Positions 35,271 to 42,582 of a stretch of 64,000 bases of DNA are shown in pieces (within the stretch, counting starts at the first letter, position 1; every line of letters starts with the position of its first letter). The position numbers and the translations under genes are program-made. The stretch is from NCBI GenBank assembly GCA_946811695.1, contig OX328124.1:25560126-25624125 (forward strand). Direction: 5' to 3'. Origin of the DNA: Gonocerus acuteangulatus. Its lineage: Eukaryota; Arthropoda; Insecta; Hemiptera; Coreidae. The notes beneath the pieces were generated by a model. That model did not search any database. It saw only the letters and a list, made by a program, of their open reading frames with translations, and was not told the origin of the DNA.

Positions 35271-38200
35271 TTATTTATATATATATATTTGTCTGTTCGC
35301 TCTCTAAATAGAAGACGAATGGTCCGATTGTGATGAAATTTGGTACAAAAATCCGTCGTCTAATTTGAAAGGTCAAGTTCGTTAGCCAGCAGAATCCGCC
35401 CACTGGAAGATGGCGTTTGGGGCGAAATTCGCGCAAAAAAAATCGTAACGCTTACGTTTTTGAGTTCATAAGCTTGTAAGTACTCGTTTTATAGGCTTCT
35501 TGGGCTAGGAAAACGAATGAAACCATTTTCAAGGCGATAGCTTTAACCGTTTTCGAGAAAATTGGAAAAATAGTTTTTGAATACCGTTTTTGGTTTGGGT
35601 ACTTAGAATCATGGGATTCAGTTGAAACATTTTCTGCATGTTCTACTTTCATTAAAACTAATATGTTGAAATTTTTGTTACGTTTGGAGTTTAGGAAGGG
35701 TTAGAATAAAATATTTTATTAACAGACATAAAACGTTTTGGTAACTTTGTATACTTTCATTAATATCTCGAAAATGGTTGAGAATCATTGGAAACGGAAG
35801 ATGACCATTAGAAAGCTCACACTAATGCTCTTCAAAAATGGTTCTGATGAAAGTTTTGATTAGGCGATGTCAATCGGAGAAATAAGTGCTTAAAACTTTA
35901 AAGTAATTGATTCCGCTTATTCGAACTGTTCTTTTTGTCTTTGATTTTGGTACTTAGAATTATGGGATTCAGTTGAAACATTTTCTGCATGTTCGAATTG
36001 TATCAACACTAATATGTTGAAATTTTAGTTACGTTTGGAGTAAAGGAAGGGTTAGAATAAAATATTTTATTAACAGACAAGAAAAGTTTTGGTAACCTTT
36101 TATACTTTCGTTAGTATCTCGAAAACCGTTGAGAATCTTGGTAAACGGATGGTTTCCATTCGAAAGCTTACTAAATGCTCTAGAAAACAGGTTCTGAAGA
36201 AAGTTTTGATTAGGCGATGTCAAACGGAGAAATAAGTACATATAACTTAGAAGTTTGATAAACGATAATTGATTTCGGTAATTTATACGGTTCTTTTTGT
36301 CTGTTTTTATTTCTTGTTATTTTGTTATTGCTTCTAGGAGGAGGATGTATTTCTCAATAAAACAGGGGAATAAATACAAATTCTTTGAACCTGTAACAGA
36401 ACTGAAAACGTAAATATTCTCTGTGTAGAGTCAGTCCGGGTCGAGGTAGTAGGCCGGTTCAGGTAGGCTGGTATTGCACTTCATAAATCAAGATTCATTG
36501 TTCTCATCAAGCATTCTAGGACAGCTGACAGTTACCTTTACCTGTAGGAAGTCATGCAGCCAAATTCTGTACTAGAAATATAATTATATTTTGTGGTTGA
36601 ATGTGGCCGTAGTTCAATAAAAAATAACACTACTTTCTCATTTTCATGTACAATTTTATTTTGTTTAATTGCATTTAAAAGTAAAATGGATATGTTTGCA
36701 CTGCAAGTTAAGTAAATTAGAAATATATTCGTAGAAGAGTCTTCGTAGACCGAAACTTGGGACGGCAGAAAGAGTAATTTCTGCTTAGGATAGTTTCATC
36801 CCTAGCCGAAAGTCATGTTTTTTTTTTTTGTTTTTTTTTTTTTTCATATTTGTTTACATTAGGAATGATGCAAACAAAGTAATAACTGTTTCTATTCTAA
36901 GTCTACAAAATAACACTAGGGATATGAATGGAACCGCGCTAAGATGACGCAGTTCCTGCGAGTCGGACTTTTTACTTTCATAACTACAAAAAAAAATTTA
37001 CTGGTGTTAATGACCACAAAGGATGACATACCTTAAAAACAAGCAATAAAAAAAATTGTTGAGGAGTCAACAGTGTTCTTCTTCTGCCTGAAATCACAAT
37101 ATTTCAGCACTAGGATTTGAGCATTTACTTTTATCTTAATTTAATTTCTGAGCATGTTTTCTACATTCAATGTTACATTTAGTTCAATGACTACTTTTGT
37201 TATTATTATCTGTTGTTACTATTATTTTATAGGTTTGTCACTTTGCTTGAATACGCCGAGGAAGAGCTGCATTGCACTGACATCATTGTATGTTTAAAGA
37301 AAGATAGGAGTGACAGACGTAAGTTAAAACTACTTAATCTTTATTAATTATGTAAAAAAAATTAATTTTATATAAGTGTAAAATTTATATTTGCAAAAGT
37401 TGTGTATGATTTCATTCATAGTATGGGTTGACCCTTTAGGAAAAATGTTATAATTAGCTCCAAGAAAAAAAGTGTTTTAAATACTTCTATCATCAAATAA
37501 AGTTCTGCATGAAAAAAGCACCATAAACTCTTTTATTTATTTATTTAAATTTTAACGTCCATTTGTTATTAACTACGAATTTTAGGACGGGTTATCTATA
37601 GGTTACCACCCTTTTCTAGCCAGGATAGGGGTGAAGCCTTTTCTTTTTCTTTTCGAAAGAAAAGCCACCGCCCCTAGTGGGAATCGAACCCACGACCTTT
37701 GGCACGGAGTGTTGAGAGCTCACGCCTTATCCCTCACGGCTACCGGGTCTCCATATATAAACTCTTTTAATAGGCACTGAAGTTCTTTTAATAAGTATAA
37801 AAAATAAATAAGATATTTTATTTATTTAATTATATTCAGTGAGTAACATATACTTAACAAATTATTTTATCTTTTTTTTTTTATTAGTACTTACCACTAT
37901 TGTAGGTTTAACCTAGCTGTAGCTTCTTTATTTTTTTTAAAAAATTCTAATATTTATTTCTATATTTTTTTAAACCTTCGAAACTTATCAGAGATTATAT
38001 AAGTTGTTATTGTTTTTTAATCAAAATTGTTTTTTATTGAAGGAATTTGTTCTTATCTCTTTATGTATAAATGATTACTGTTCTAAAATGATTTATTTTC
38101 ATTTATCATTGTTAGTTGAAAAATGTGCTTAATTATTAAATTTAGAAACTAATAAACCTAGGTACCATATCAAAGTTGATAAGTTCCTTCTTCAAAGATG

Positions 38201-38857
38201 CTTTCGTCTTGTTGAGCAATTGCTTGTATCCTGCACATTTCAATAATGATTTTTTATACTTTTTTGCCCATTCTATATCATTAAATTCAGTTAACATTTT
38301 TTTAATTATTGTTTGACATTCTTTCTAATAATAAGGCACTTTTAAATTGATGGACACAGGGAATATATTCATAAGTGGGAAGATGGGCAAAATAAGTTAA
38401 GTTGCACTATGCATTTCTTGTAAGATGGTTAGTGTAAAGAAGTTGCTAACTCACAGCCTTGATCTTTCCCGACTTATAAAGTTGTGTGTTTTTGGAATCT
38501 TGTAAAATCGAATGTTTTCTCTGTTTAAATCTCTTTTAACCCATTCGTGACAACAGACTTTCATGCCCTGTCGACTGATAGCCACTTTTGTGACAAAGCT
38601 ATATCTAGAGGTAAGTTGTGTAAGCTCTAGGCATTCTTGTATCCTCTAAAATTCATTAAACATGCAGCCGGGGCCTTGGAATGGGGGGTTTCCCTCTGGT
38701 ACGCTGTCCCTTTGCATAATTCAGGGCCCTTATTTAAGGGATCTTATTTTGCTATACCTTTTGATGATACATAGAGATCATCTTCTCTAGATAGTATACC
38801 AATGCCAAGATACATGACAATATTATTTAAATAAAAAAAGAAAGGAATTTCAAAACT

Positions 38858-38895
<38 letters not shown>

Positions 38896-39725
38896 GATTC
38901 AAGCCTGCTGTTGACTAAGAAATAACAAAAGCATTTTATGAGACATGACAAGAGATGGGTAAAGGTGGCTCAGCTATTTTAATGCTGTCTTGTGAAACCA
39001 AGAGGTTGAAACGGGCTCTGCTCCACGGCTATCTAAGGTCGTGCGGGTTGCCGTATTGAAAGGGTTAAAGAGCTCTCTGAAAAGTTGAAATTTTGAATAT
39101 TACCAAGTGATTCTCTGTGACCATCGAAACGTTCCAGGATAAACTGAAAGTAAAAACTTTCAGGTCAAATGTAATGGACACTTAAAACTTCTATTGCAAA
39201 TTAATTAAACATATTTGTTCGGAGGCCCGGTGAGTGTAAAGGTATAAACACTTAACACTCCATGCTAAGGGTCAAGAGTTTGATTCCCGCTTGAGGTGGT
39301 GGCATTTCTTTCCAAAAAAAAGGAAAGGCATCAGCCCTATCCTGGCTATAAAAGGGAGGTAACCTATAGATAACCCGCCCTAAAATTCTTAGTTAATAAT
39401 AAACATATTTGAAATGATAACCTTAATACTTTATTAAACATCAATAATTGCTCTATATGTTGAAATAATTGCTCTATATCTAGAAATGTACAAAGATATT
39501 TTCAAATTAACTATTGTATATCATCACAAGAAAGAAATCCAAACACTTAATTTTTAATCATTTTTCTAACCCCTTGACTCTACAATGTTTTTTTCTTTCT
39601 TTGTTTCAGAGCAACTAGTGAGGACATTCATGTTTCTTGGCTTTACTGTCTTACCCCCCGGGCACTCTCTCATTCCTAATCAACTGGATACTCTCAACTT
39701 ATATATGAGATATTCCATTGAGTAG
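16490..39725 (+). CDS. OAZ: ornithine decarboxylase antizyme, +1 frameshift gene
   Basis: Coding exons: 16490-16575, 30387-30514, 33762-33925, 37233-37318 and 39610-39725. With one base skipped (T30463) they give a 192-aa product. ORF1 is 54 codons ending WPLWCS before TGA. ORF2 is 138 codons with [29 protein letters not shown] and [17 protein letters not shown], the conserved antizyme fold. Antizyme binds ornithine decarboxylase monomers, delivers them to the 26S proteasome without ubiquitin, and restrains polyamine uptake. High polyamine favours the frameshift, closing a feedback loop. Two in-frame ATGs, at 16490 and 16553, match the double start of mammalian OAZ1, where the longer form can be mitochondrial. 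The introns are 13811, 3247, 3307 and 2291 bp and carry many transposons. All junctions are GT/AG and phases agree. It is intact. Confidence 0.96.
16576..20800 (+). other. antizyme intron 1, first part
   Basis: Uniform AT-rich sequence with short homopolymer runs. I find no repeat termini, coding motifs or strong palindromes here. It is the longest quiet stretch in the window. Confidence 0.6.
20472..20506 (+). repeat. isolated GAAAACG stem motif
   Basis: TTGAAAATGGC-TCTAAGTC-CCCGAAAAACG is a decayed copy of the stem motif found in the foldbacks at 10289 and 26181. Confidence 0.4.
20830..21114. mobile_element. 285-bp foldback element
   Basis: The arms of about 85 bp run from TTTTCAGGCGGAACG to GCACC, and back from GGTGTGAAAC to GCCTGAAAA. 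Shared landmarks are GAGAATTAAC, TCAATTCAATT and CACCTTAGGTGC. On the minus strand at 20895-20921 it carries CCTGAAGAGGCACC…GGTGTGAAAC. Confidence 0.75.
21440..21690. repeat. two (TA)n arrays around a hairpin
   Basis: A TA run at about 21445-21501 and a TA run with a few CA steps at about 21603-21687 flank the unique 25-bp stem hairpin described separately. Open frames through them are artefacts. Confidence 0.92.
21537..21603. repeat. perfect 25-bp stem hairpin, 17-nt loop
   Basis: The arms 21537-21561 and 21579-21603 are exact reverse complements (start TGTTGTTCATTCGG, end CCGAATGAACAACA) around the loop 21562-21578. The arms are GC-balanced, unlike the TA arrays on either side. It lies in sense orientation in antizyme intron 1, so it would be transcribed. 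It may be the tip of a TA-rich foldback element or a small-RNA precursor. Neither is proven. Confidence 0.9.
22080..22145 (+). repeat. SINE 3' tail fragment
   Basis: GGTGTTAATAGCCCAATCGG, then TGATACGCCGTTAAAC and an A/T-rich end. It matches the shared SINE tail and no head is visible. Confidence 0.5.
22146..23555 (+). other. antizyme intron 1, unassigned
   Basis: Two GC-richer stretches (about 22205-22330 and 22440-22510) could be MITE ends but I cannot pair them. A poly-A run lies at 22692-22720. The rest is AT-rich and featureless. Confidence 0.4.
23560..24440. repeat. degenerate tandem array
   Basis: Imperfect units of roughly 110-180 bp recur, each with AGTCTATTTAAT or a variant, a TTTTAATTTTCA-like core, an ATTAATAGG core and a CTATAGAACCA box. 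The units at about 24000 and 24185 are near-identical over CATTAGAACAGTAAAGCG. This is a decayed satellite-like or minisatellite block in antizyme intron 1. Confidence 0.65.
24090..24199. repeat. 37-bp tandem repeat, three copies
   Basis: Units start at 24090, 24127 and 24164 (ATATAAAATATGTG, then TATTTTATGTTCACATT) with almost no divergence, inside the older array. Confidence 0.92.
25148..25443 (-). mobile_element. short non-autonomous Helitron
   Basis: The 5' end on the minus strand is TCTAGTATATATTTG followed by CAAATACCACTCACTCACTG, matching the 5' end of the Helitron at 48300. The 3' end appears to be CTAG at 25148-25151 with T beyond, giving an A/T insertion site. The usual hairpin before CTAG is missing, so this end is less sure. 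Confidence 0.6.
25572..25985. mobile_element. PIF/Harbinger-like MITE with internal duplicates
   Basis: The termini GGGTGGGTTTACA and TGTAAACGCACTC are flanked on both sides by TTA (25569-25571, 25986-25988), the PIF/Harbinger target duplication. Inside, TGTCGACACTTCTATACCA occurs twice (about 25689 and 25778). Confidence 0.65.
26066..26145. repeat. (GT)/(CA)n then (TA)n compound microsatellite
   Basis: A short GT run is followed by CA repeats and then TA repeats to about 26145. Confidence 0.93.
26181..26531. mobile_element. 351-bp foldback with CTGAAGAG…GAAAC motif
   Basis: The ends are AATTACTTAAATGTGGTAGA and its inverse CCACATTTAAGTAATT. Inner arms share ATTCCCTGC, ATGTTTC, TGGCCACATCAGTAAAAA and ATGGGGCT/AGCC boxes. 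The + strand motif CTGAAGAGGTGC…GCTTGAAAC is at 26449-26476. Confidence 0.72.
26532..27630 (+). other. antizyme intron 1, unassigned
   Basis: AT-rich sequence with one short minus frame (26686-26877) that shows no domain. Nothing else supportable. Confidence 0.5.
27631..28382. mobile_element. TIR element of about 750 bp
   Basis: It starts AGGAAAATGTGTAAATATGG (then GCACCC) and ends in the inverse of AGGAAACTGTGTAAATATGG. A third, internal copy of the GCCCATATTTACACCCC core lies at about 28161. No protein motif was seen and the target duplication is obscured by flanking TA-rich DNA. Confidence 0.65.
28383..30386 (+). other. antizyme intron 1, last part
   Basis: It holds a TA microsatellite (about 28398-28461), a 41-bp poly-A run (29110-29150) and a T run (29574-29596). 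At 30209-30250, GGCGCTAATAGCCCAATGG plus ATATGCCGATAAAAAAA is another SINE tail fragment. Otherwise AT-rich and featureless. Confidence 0.6.
30387..30514 (+). CDS. OAZ: antizyme exon 2 with the recoding site
   Basis: In frame 0 it reads [18 protein letters not shown], then TWPLWCS and TGA at 30463-30465. After a +1 shift it reads [17 protein letters not shown] to the donor GTTAGT. The acceptor is TTTTCAG. Confidence 0.95.
30457..30470 (+). promoter_or_regulatory. OAZ: +1 programmed ribosomal frameshift site
   Basis: TGC TCC TGA TGT matches the core recoding signal of metazoan antizymes: the ribosome pauses at the UGA stop and moves forward by one base on UCC-U. Downstream sequence is C-rich (GTCCCCCCACTAC) and I see no strong pseudoknot, which fits my understanding that insect antizymes lack the vertebrate 3' stimulator. 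Confidence 0.93.
31028..32324 (+). mobile_element. piggyBac-type element, internally deleted
   Basis: TTAA at both ends (31028, 32321), then near-inverted repeats containing AAGTAGGGAGGTGG on the left and its complement on the right. The right end carries this box twice. The internal coding remnants described next confirm the superfamily. Confidence 0.78.
31335..31914 (+). pseudogene. piggyBac transposase remnant
   Basis: Three pieces in order, in different frames. (1) An acidic N-terminal tract, [20 protein letters not shown], typical of piggyBac transposases, interrupted by a stop. (2) At about 31493-31650, [20 protein letters not shown], then a frame change, then [18 protein letters not shown]. 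This is the block around the last catalytic Asp (family K-G-G-V-D-x-x-D-x-M). (3) At about 31795-31890, Cys/His-rich [13 protein letters not shown] and, in another frame, [12 protein letters not shown], fitting the C-terminal zinc-binding domain. The catalytic middle is deleted. Inactive. Confidence 0.78.
32475..33761 (+). other. antizyme intron 2, remainder
   Basis: A 138-codon frame (33134-33550) exists but is rich in Ile/Phe/Lys from AT-rich DNA and has no recognisable domain. I do not call it a gene. Nothing else seen. Confidence 0.45.
33762..33925 (+). CDS. OAZ: antizyme exon 3
   Basis: This exon enters in phase 0 and encodes [20 protein letters not shown], then [19 protein letters not shown], ending in two bases of Gly. 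It covers the first strand-rich part of the antizyme fold. Confidence 0.93.
34400..34646 (-). pseudogene. I-type LINE fragment (end of RNase H and C-terminal tail)
   Basis: The minus-strand frame reads [20 protein letters not shown], then [20 protein letters not shown] and [12 protein letters not shown] before a stop at 34474-34476. Further on, [11 protein letters not shown] resembles the Cys-rich tail. The pattern A-D-x-LAK-KA…IP-x-D…W is the end of the RNase H domain and linker of I-clade LINE ORF2. The rest of the element is gone or unrecognisable. It lies in antizyme intron 3. Confidence 0.7.
34977..35000. repeat. short hairpin
   Basis: GAGTGTCC and GGACACTC form an 8-bp stem around TTCCGAAG. 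Function unknown. Confidence 0.6.
35097..36972 (+). mobile_element. R1 repeat family, near-full copy 1
   Basis: It begins TTTTTAGCGCGGTTCC with the hairpin GGTTCCTCCCT…AGGGAGGAACC, then a TA microsatellite (35238-35290), TTTGTCTGTTCGCTCTC, GATGAAATTTGGTACAAAAA, two direct internal units of about 351 bp (GTACTTAGAATCATGGGATT at 35599 and its sister at 35950), then ACCGCGCTAAGATGACGCAG and GCGAGTCGGACTTTTT. TTAGCGCGGTTCC at the left is repeated inverted 30 bp inside the right end. No protein coding. The class is uncertain. It lies inside antizyme intron 3. Confidence 0.75.
37233..37318 (+). CDS. OAZ: antizyme exon 4
   Basis: This exon encodes [20 protein letters not shown], then LKKDRSDR plus one base. 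The family helix LLEYAEE and the following strand are intact. Acceptor TTATAG, donor GTAAGT. Confidence 0.94.
37536..37756 (-). mobile_element. tRNA-derived SINE, minus orientation
   Basis: The exact 13-bp target duplication ATAAACTCTTTTA occurs at 37523-37535 and 37757-37769. On the minus strand the head starts GGAGACCCGGTAGCC, with an A-box-like TAGCCGTGAGG and B box GGTTCGATTCCC, then a CTTTTCTTTCGAAAAG hairpin and the body GGGTGGTAACCTATAGATAA. It is not a functional tRNA because the cloverleaf is not closed. It lies in antizyme intron 4. Confidence 0.88.
38536..39068. mobile_element. piggyBac-like MITE
   Basis: TTAACCCATTCGTGACAACA at the left and the inverse TTAACCCTTTCAATACGG at the right give TTAA duplications plus a CCC start, the piggyBac pattern. 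A poly-A run (38861-38894) and a GC-rich right part lie inside. No coding. It lies in antizyme intron 4. Confidence 0.65.
39218..39400 (+). mobile_element. tRNA-derived SINE, plus orientation
   Basis: The exact duplication AAACATATTTG occurs at 39207-39217 and 39401-39411. Head GGAGGCCCGGTGAG, B box AGTTTGATTCCCGC, body TATAAAAGGGAGGTAACC and TATAGATAACCC, the same family as 37536-37756. It lies 210 bp before the last antizyme exon. Confidence 0.9.
39610..39725 (+). CDS. OAZ: antizyme exon 5 and stop
   Basis: This exon completes a Gln codon, then encodes [20 protein letters not shown] and a family-variable tail ending RYSIE and TAG. RTF-FLGF and PPGH are the most conserved antizyme residues. 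Confidence 0.96.
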
Positions 39726-39817
39726 TCAGCACATTATGTTTAAATCTTATAAATCTTGCTTAATTAATATATAGCCTTTTATTCAAGGTTTTCTTGTGGT
39801 TTATTGATTTTGGAGTG

Positions 39818-39823
39818 AATAAA
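39818..39823 (+). terminator. antizyme poly(A) signal candidate
   Basis: AATAAA lies 93 nt after the stop, in a T-rich then A-rich context. Later AATAAA-like boxes exist, so a longer 3' UTR is possible. Confidence 0.5.
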
Positions 39824-40440
39824 ATAATTGTAAAATAAAAATAAATAATGAGTTGAAAAAATATATATACGTTGACTGATTTGCAGTTGGTTTGTAGTAC
39901 CTTTTATCTGTGTATTCTTCTATTTCTTAATTATACATGTCTTATATATTCATATATTAATCACAAATACATTTTTCCATGTTATTATATCCATTCCATA
40001 CTTTTTTAAGTTTATTGTTTTTGAATTCCTTGCCTCTTATTAGTATAAAATAATGAACATCTATATTTTATTAATTTACATTTGTCAATTCTGACAATAT
40101 CGTTAAGTATTATGTAAGTAGTTAGGATTTGTGATTTGTTATTTTCTTTATTGACAAATATGAGAGAATTTTTTTGAGATGTATGACTAAATACCTACCA
40201 GCTCTGTTTATTTAGTTTATGACATTGTATTGTCTTCTGGTGTTAGATGTCTCAGATTAAAAATCCTTAAAATTCACTTCTTTTTAAAAATGACCTTCCT
40301 TTTAAAAATGATTTTTCCTTACTTTCTTTTAAATTTTGATCATATATTTTACCATTCAATTTTCATTTATTTATTTATCCTAAATAATAGTTAAAGAGTT
40401 AATAATAAAGTCTTAAAAGATTTTATATTTAACACATTAG

Positions 40441-40628
40441 CCAACAGCCATAGCCAAGTTGAATGCACCGGTTCCCATTGATCACTGAAGTTAAGGAACA
40501 GATGTGGCCAGTACCTGAATGGGTGATCGACCACGTGCTGTTGACATTATAAAAGGGTGGCAACCTGTAGACAGCGCGGCATTAATAGCCTAAGTGTTGA
40601 TAAGACGTTCAACACGCACAAAAAAAAA
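40441..40628 (+). mobile_element. 5S rRNA-derived SINE
   Basis: The exact 12-bp duplication TTAACACATTAG occurs at 40429-40440 and 40629-40640. The first about 108 bp follow 5S rRNA: CCAACAGCCATAGCCAAGTT at the start, CACCGGTTCCCATTGATCAC, GAAGTTAAGGAACA (A-box region), GGCCAGTACCTGAATGGGTG (C-box region) and CGTGCTGTTGAC. It then continues into the SINE body TATAAAAGGGTGGCAACC and a tail GGCATTAATAGCC…GTTCAACACGCAC with A8. It is a retroposed SINE, not a 5S gene. Confidence 0.92.
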
Positions 40629-40989
40629 TTAACACATTAGTTCCTGCTGATATATTTCATTGGCACATTAATGAACACATTTTCAAACAACATTCTCCAA
40701 CAAATGCTAGGAAATTCTCTTCACAACAAACTACAGAAACCAATTGTGTTTTTATACTTCATCCTAAGATTACATTGCATTAGTGATGTAGTGTCACTGT
40801 CTACATTTTCTGTTAAAAAGTTTTCAATCACCATTTTCTTATATTGGGCATTCGGTGAGATGACGGCAGGCTAAACAATTTTTTTTATTTTTTTTTTTAT
40901 AATATGTAGTCAAATATCTCAGAGTAGGTATAATATCTATGGAACATTGTCTCACCAACTGCTAAAACTCAAATAGAGCCTTTCAGAAG

Positions 40990-41110
40990 TACCTAAACTA
41001 TGCAAATGGGCCAGATAGCAGAGAGAACCCCCATCATGAAAGTGGCTATCAGGCAATCGGCGCATGCCAGCCTGTTGTCATGAGAGTGCCTATCAGTCTT
41101 GAATGGGTTA
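40990..41110 (-). repeat. partial end of piggyBac-like MITE
   Basis: On the minus strand TAACCCATTCAAGACTGATA, GACAACAGGC and AGCCACTTTCATGA repeat, in scrambled order, the left end of the element at 38536. It abuts the hAT-like copy at 41112. Confidence 0.5.
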
Positions 41111-41111
41111 G

Positions 41112-41474
41112 CTATGTGTCTACTGCACAAAAAAGTCACGAAATTCAAAATAGGGGACGAAAATCACGAAAAAGTCATGAATTTAGAAACCAAGTCACGA
41201 AATTTCAGTTCATACCGGAGTGTAACGTAACCCCGGTAATTTGGCGCATTCGTAAGTGTCGCCGTTTTTGTATGCATTTATAAATCAATTATTCGTTTTT
41301 TAAATATATGCAAACTTAAATATTGAAATTCTATACACAGGGCCAATTTGAAGCCAATAGTTAAGGCTTTTTCATTTTGATTGAAATTATTTTCTTTTTA
41401 ATGAGCATGAAATTTGCTTTTCAAATCATGAAAAAGTCCCAAAATTGGCTTTCACAAAAGTAGTAAACACCCTG
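41112..41474. mobile_element. small copy of the CAGGGTGTCTACT hAT-like family
   Basis: The left end is degenerate (CTATGTGTCTACTGCACAAA) and the right end is AGTAAACACCCTG. The inner sequence parallels 30578-32474 without the piggyBac insertion. Confidence 0.65.
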
Positions 41475-41588
41475 GTTAATACAAAAACATAATTTGAAGG
41501 GCACTGAAGACATAGATGAAATATTGAGAACGCCTCACTCTTTCATTAAAAAGAAAACAGAAGATGGTATTACAGTAATGATAATAGA

Positions 41589-41823
41589 ACAATTGAGGCG
41601 TCGCAGATTCAAAGGGCGAGCTCAACAAGAGGTAGTCTGAGGAAAATGCTTTTGAATATTTTTTCCATAAGGGCGAGGTCCACTAGAGTGTATTCGAAAC
41701 ATTTATTCATTTTGGGACACTCATTTTGTGTTTATTAATATACATTAATAAACAAATTATATAGTAATTTTTGTGTGAACTTGATGTTGAGTTCGCACTT
41801 AGTATTCGCAATGCCTCAATTGT
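41589..41823. mobile_element. 235-bp TIR MITE
   Basis: ACAATTGAGGC…GCCTCAATTGT termini. The arms continue with GCG(A)GCTCAACA / TGTTGAG(T)TCGC about 25 bp inside. Superfamily unknown. Confidence 0.6.
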
Positions 41824-42296
41824 GCGAATCTATTCCTAATGCAAGGCATCACCTTTTCAATAAGTAAATTTATTCTTTGAAGATATGAAATGTCACTCTG
41901 AACTTTAAATCTGAAAGAGATCCTAAAAATGTATTTTCATAAGCAGTTTTGTTTTTGTTGGACTTAAGTCATTAGCACCTTTTTCTTACTTACTTTAACA
42001 AAGGATCAACTAGTATCCTCCAATCATAGCAGCCTTTCAGTCTGAATTAATCTTTAACTGCCTTATTTATTTACAATTACTCATCAATACTAGACTCACT
42101 CAAGTAAATTGTTACAGAAAATATTAATTAACCAGAAACATTTTTTCTTAAAAAAAAATTGTTATGCCAGTATGGTATCATTAAAGGTCCTTTTACTACA
42201 GATGCTGCAATGGTGATAAAGAATTGTTTTTGAGATTAGATGTTATTATCTGGACAGGAAGAAGTGACTTTGATCTATTTAAAATTTAAAGGTGTA

Positions 42297-42518
42297 TTAA
42301 ATTTTGCTTTGCCAGCTATTTATGATGTGTAAATATTTATTTATACAGCTTCCATCATCTTGAATGTGTAATCGTAAGTTTATAAAATTAACCAACGCCT
42401 CAGGGCTCAACTCGCTGTCCTGTTTTTTGGAATATTCTTTAAAACATACTCTTAAATTCTGATTTACCTGAAGAAACATTGGATTTGCAGATCTTATATG
42501 TCTTGAATTATATGGCAA
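42297..42518 (-). CDS. unrecognised 73-codon frame
   Basis: The frame has protein-like composition, for example KKQDSELSPEALVNFINLRL followed by HIQDDGSC, more balanced than chance frames nearby. I do not recognise the family and no splice pair is convincing. It could be an isolated exon, a decayed gene or part of an unknown repeat. Confidence 0.2.
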   Translation of the reverse strand: MPYNSRHIRSANPMFLQVNQNLRVCFKEYSKKQDSELSPEALVNFINLRLHIQDDGSCINKYLHIINSWQSKI

Positions 42519-42582
42519 AGGAACATGTGCAAATGAATCTATGAGGAGTTTTGATCAAACAGCGAACATAATAAAACTTCCA

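Noticed and set aside
35452..36241. minus-strand frames in R1 copy 1
   Set aside because: Equivalent frames are not maintained in the other R1 copies, so they are chance.
37670..37756. tRNA gene on the minus strand
   Set aside because: A/B boxes are present but the acceptor stem and the rest do not close, and target duplications mark a SINE. The same holds for 47660-47751.
40441..40548. 5S rRNA gene
   Set aside because: Diverged from 5S, fused to a SINE body and A tail, and flanked by a target duplication: a retroposon.
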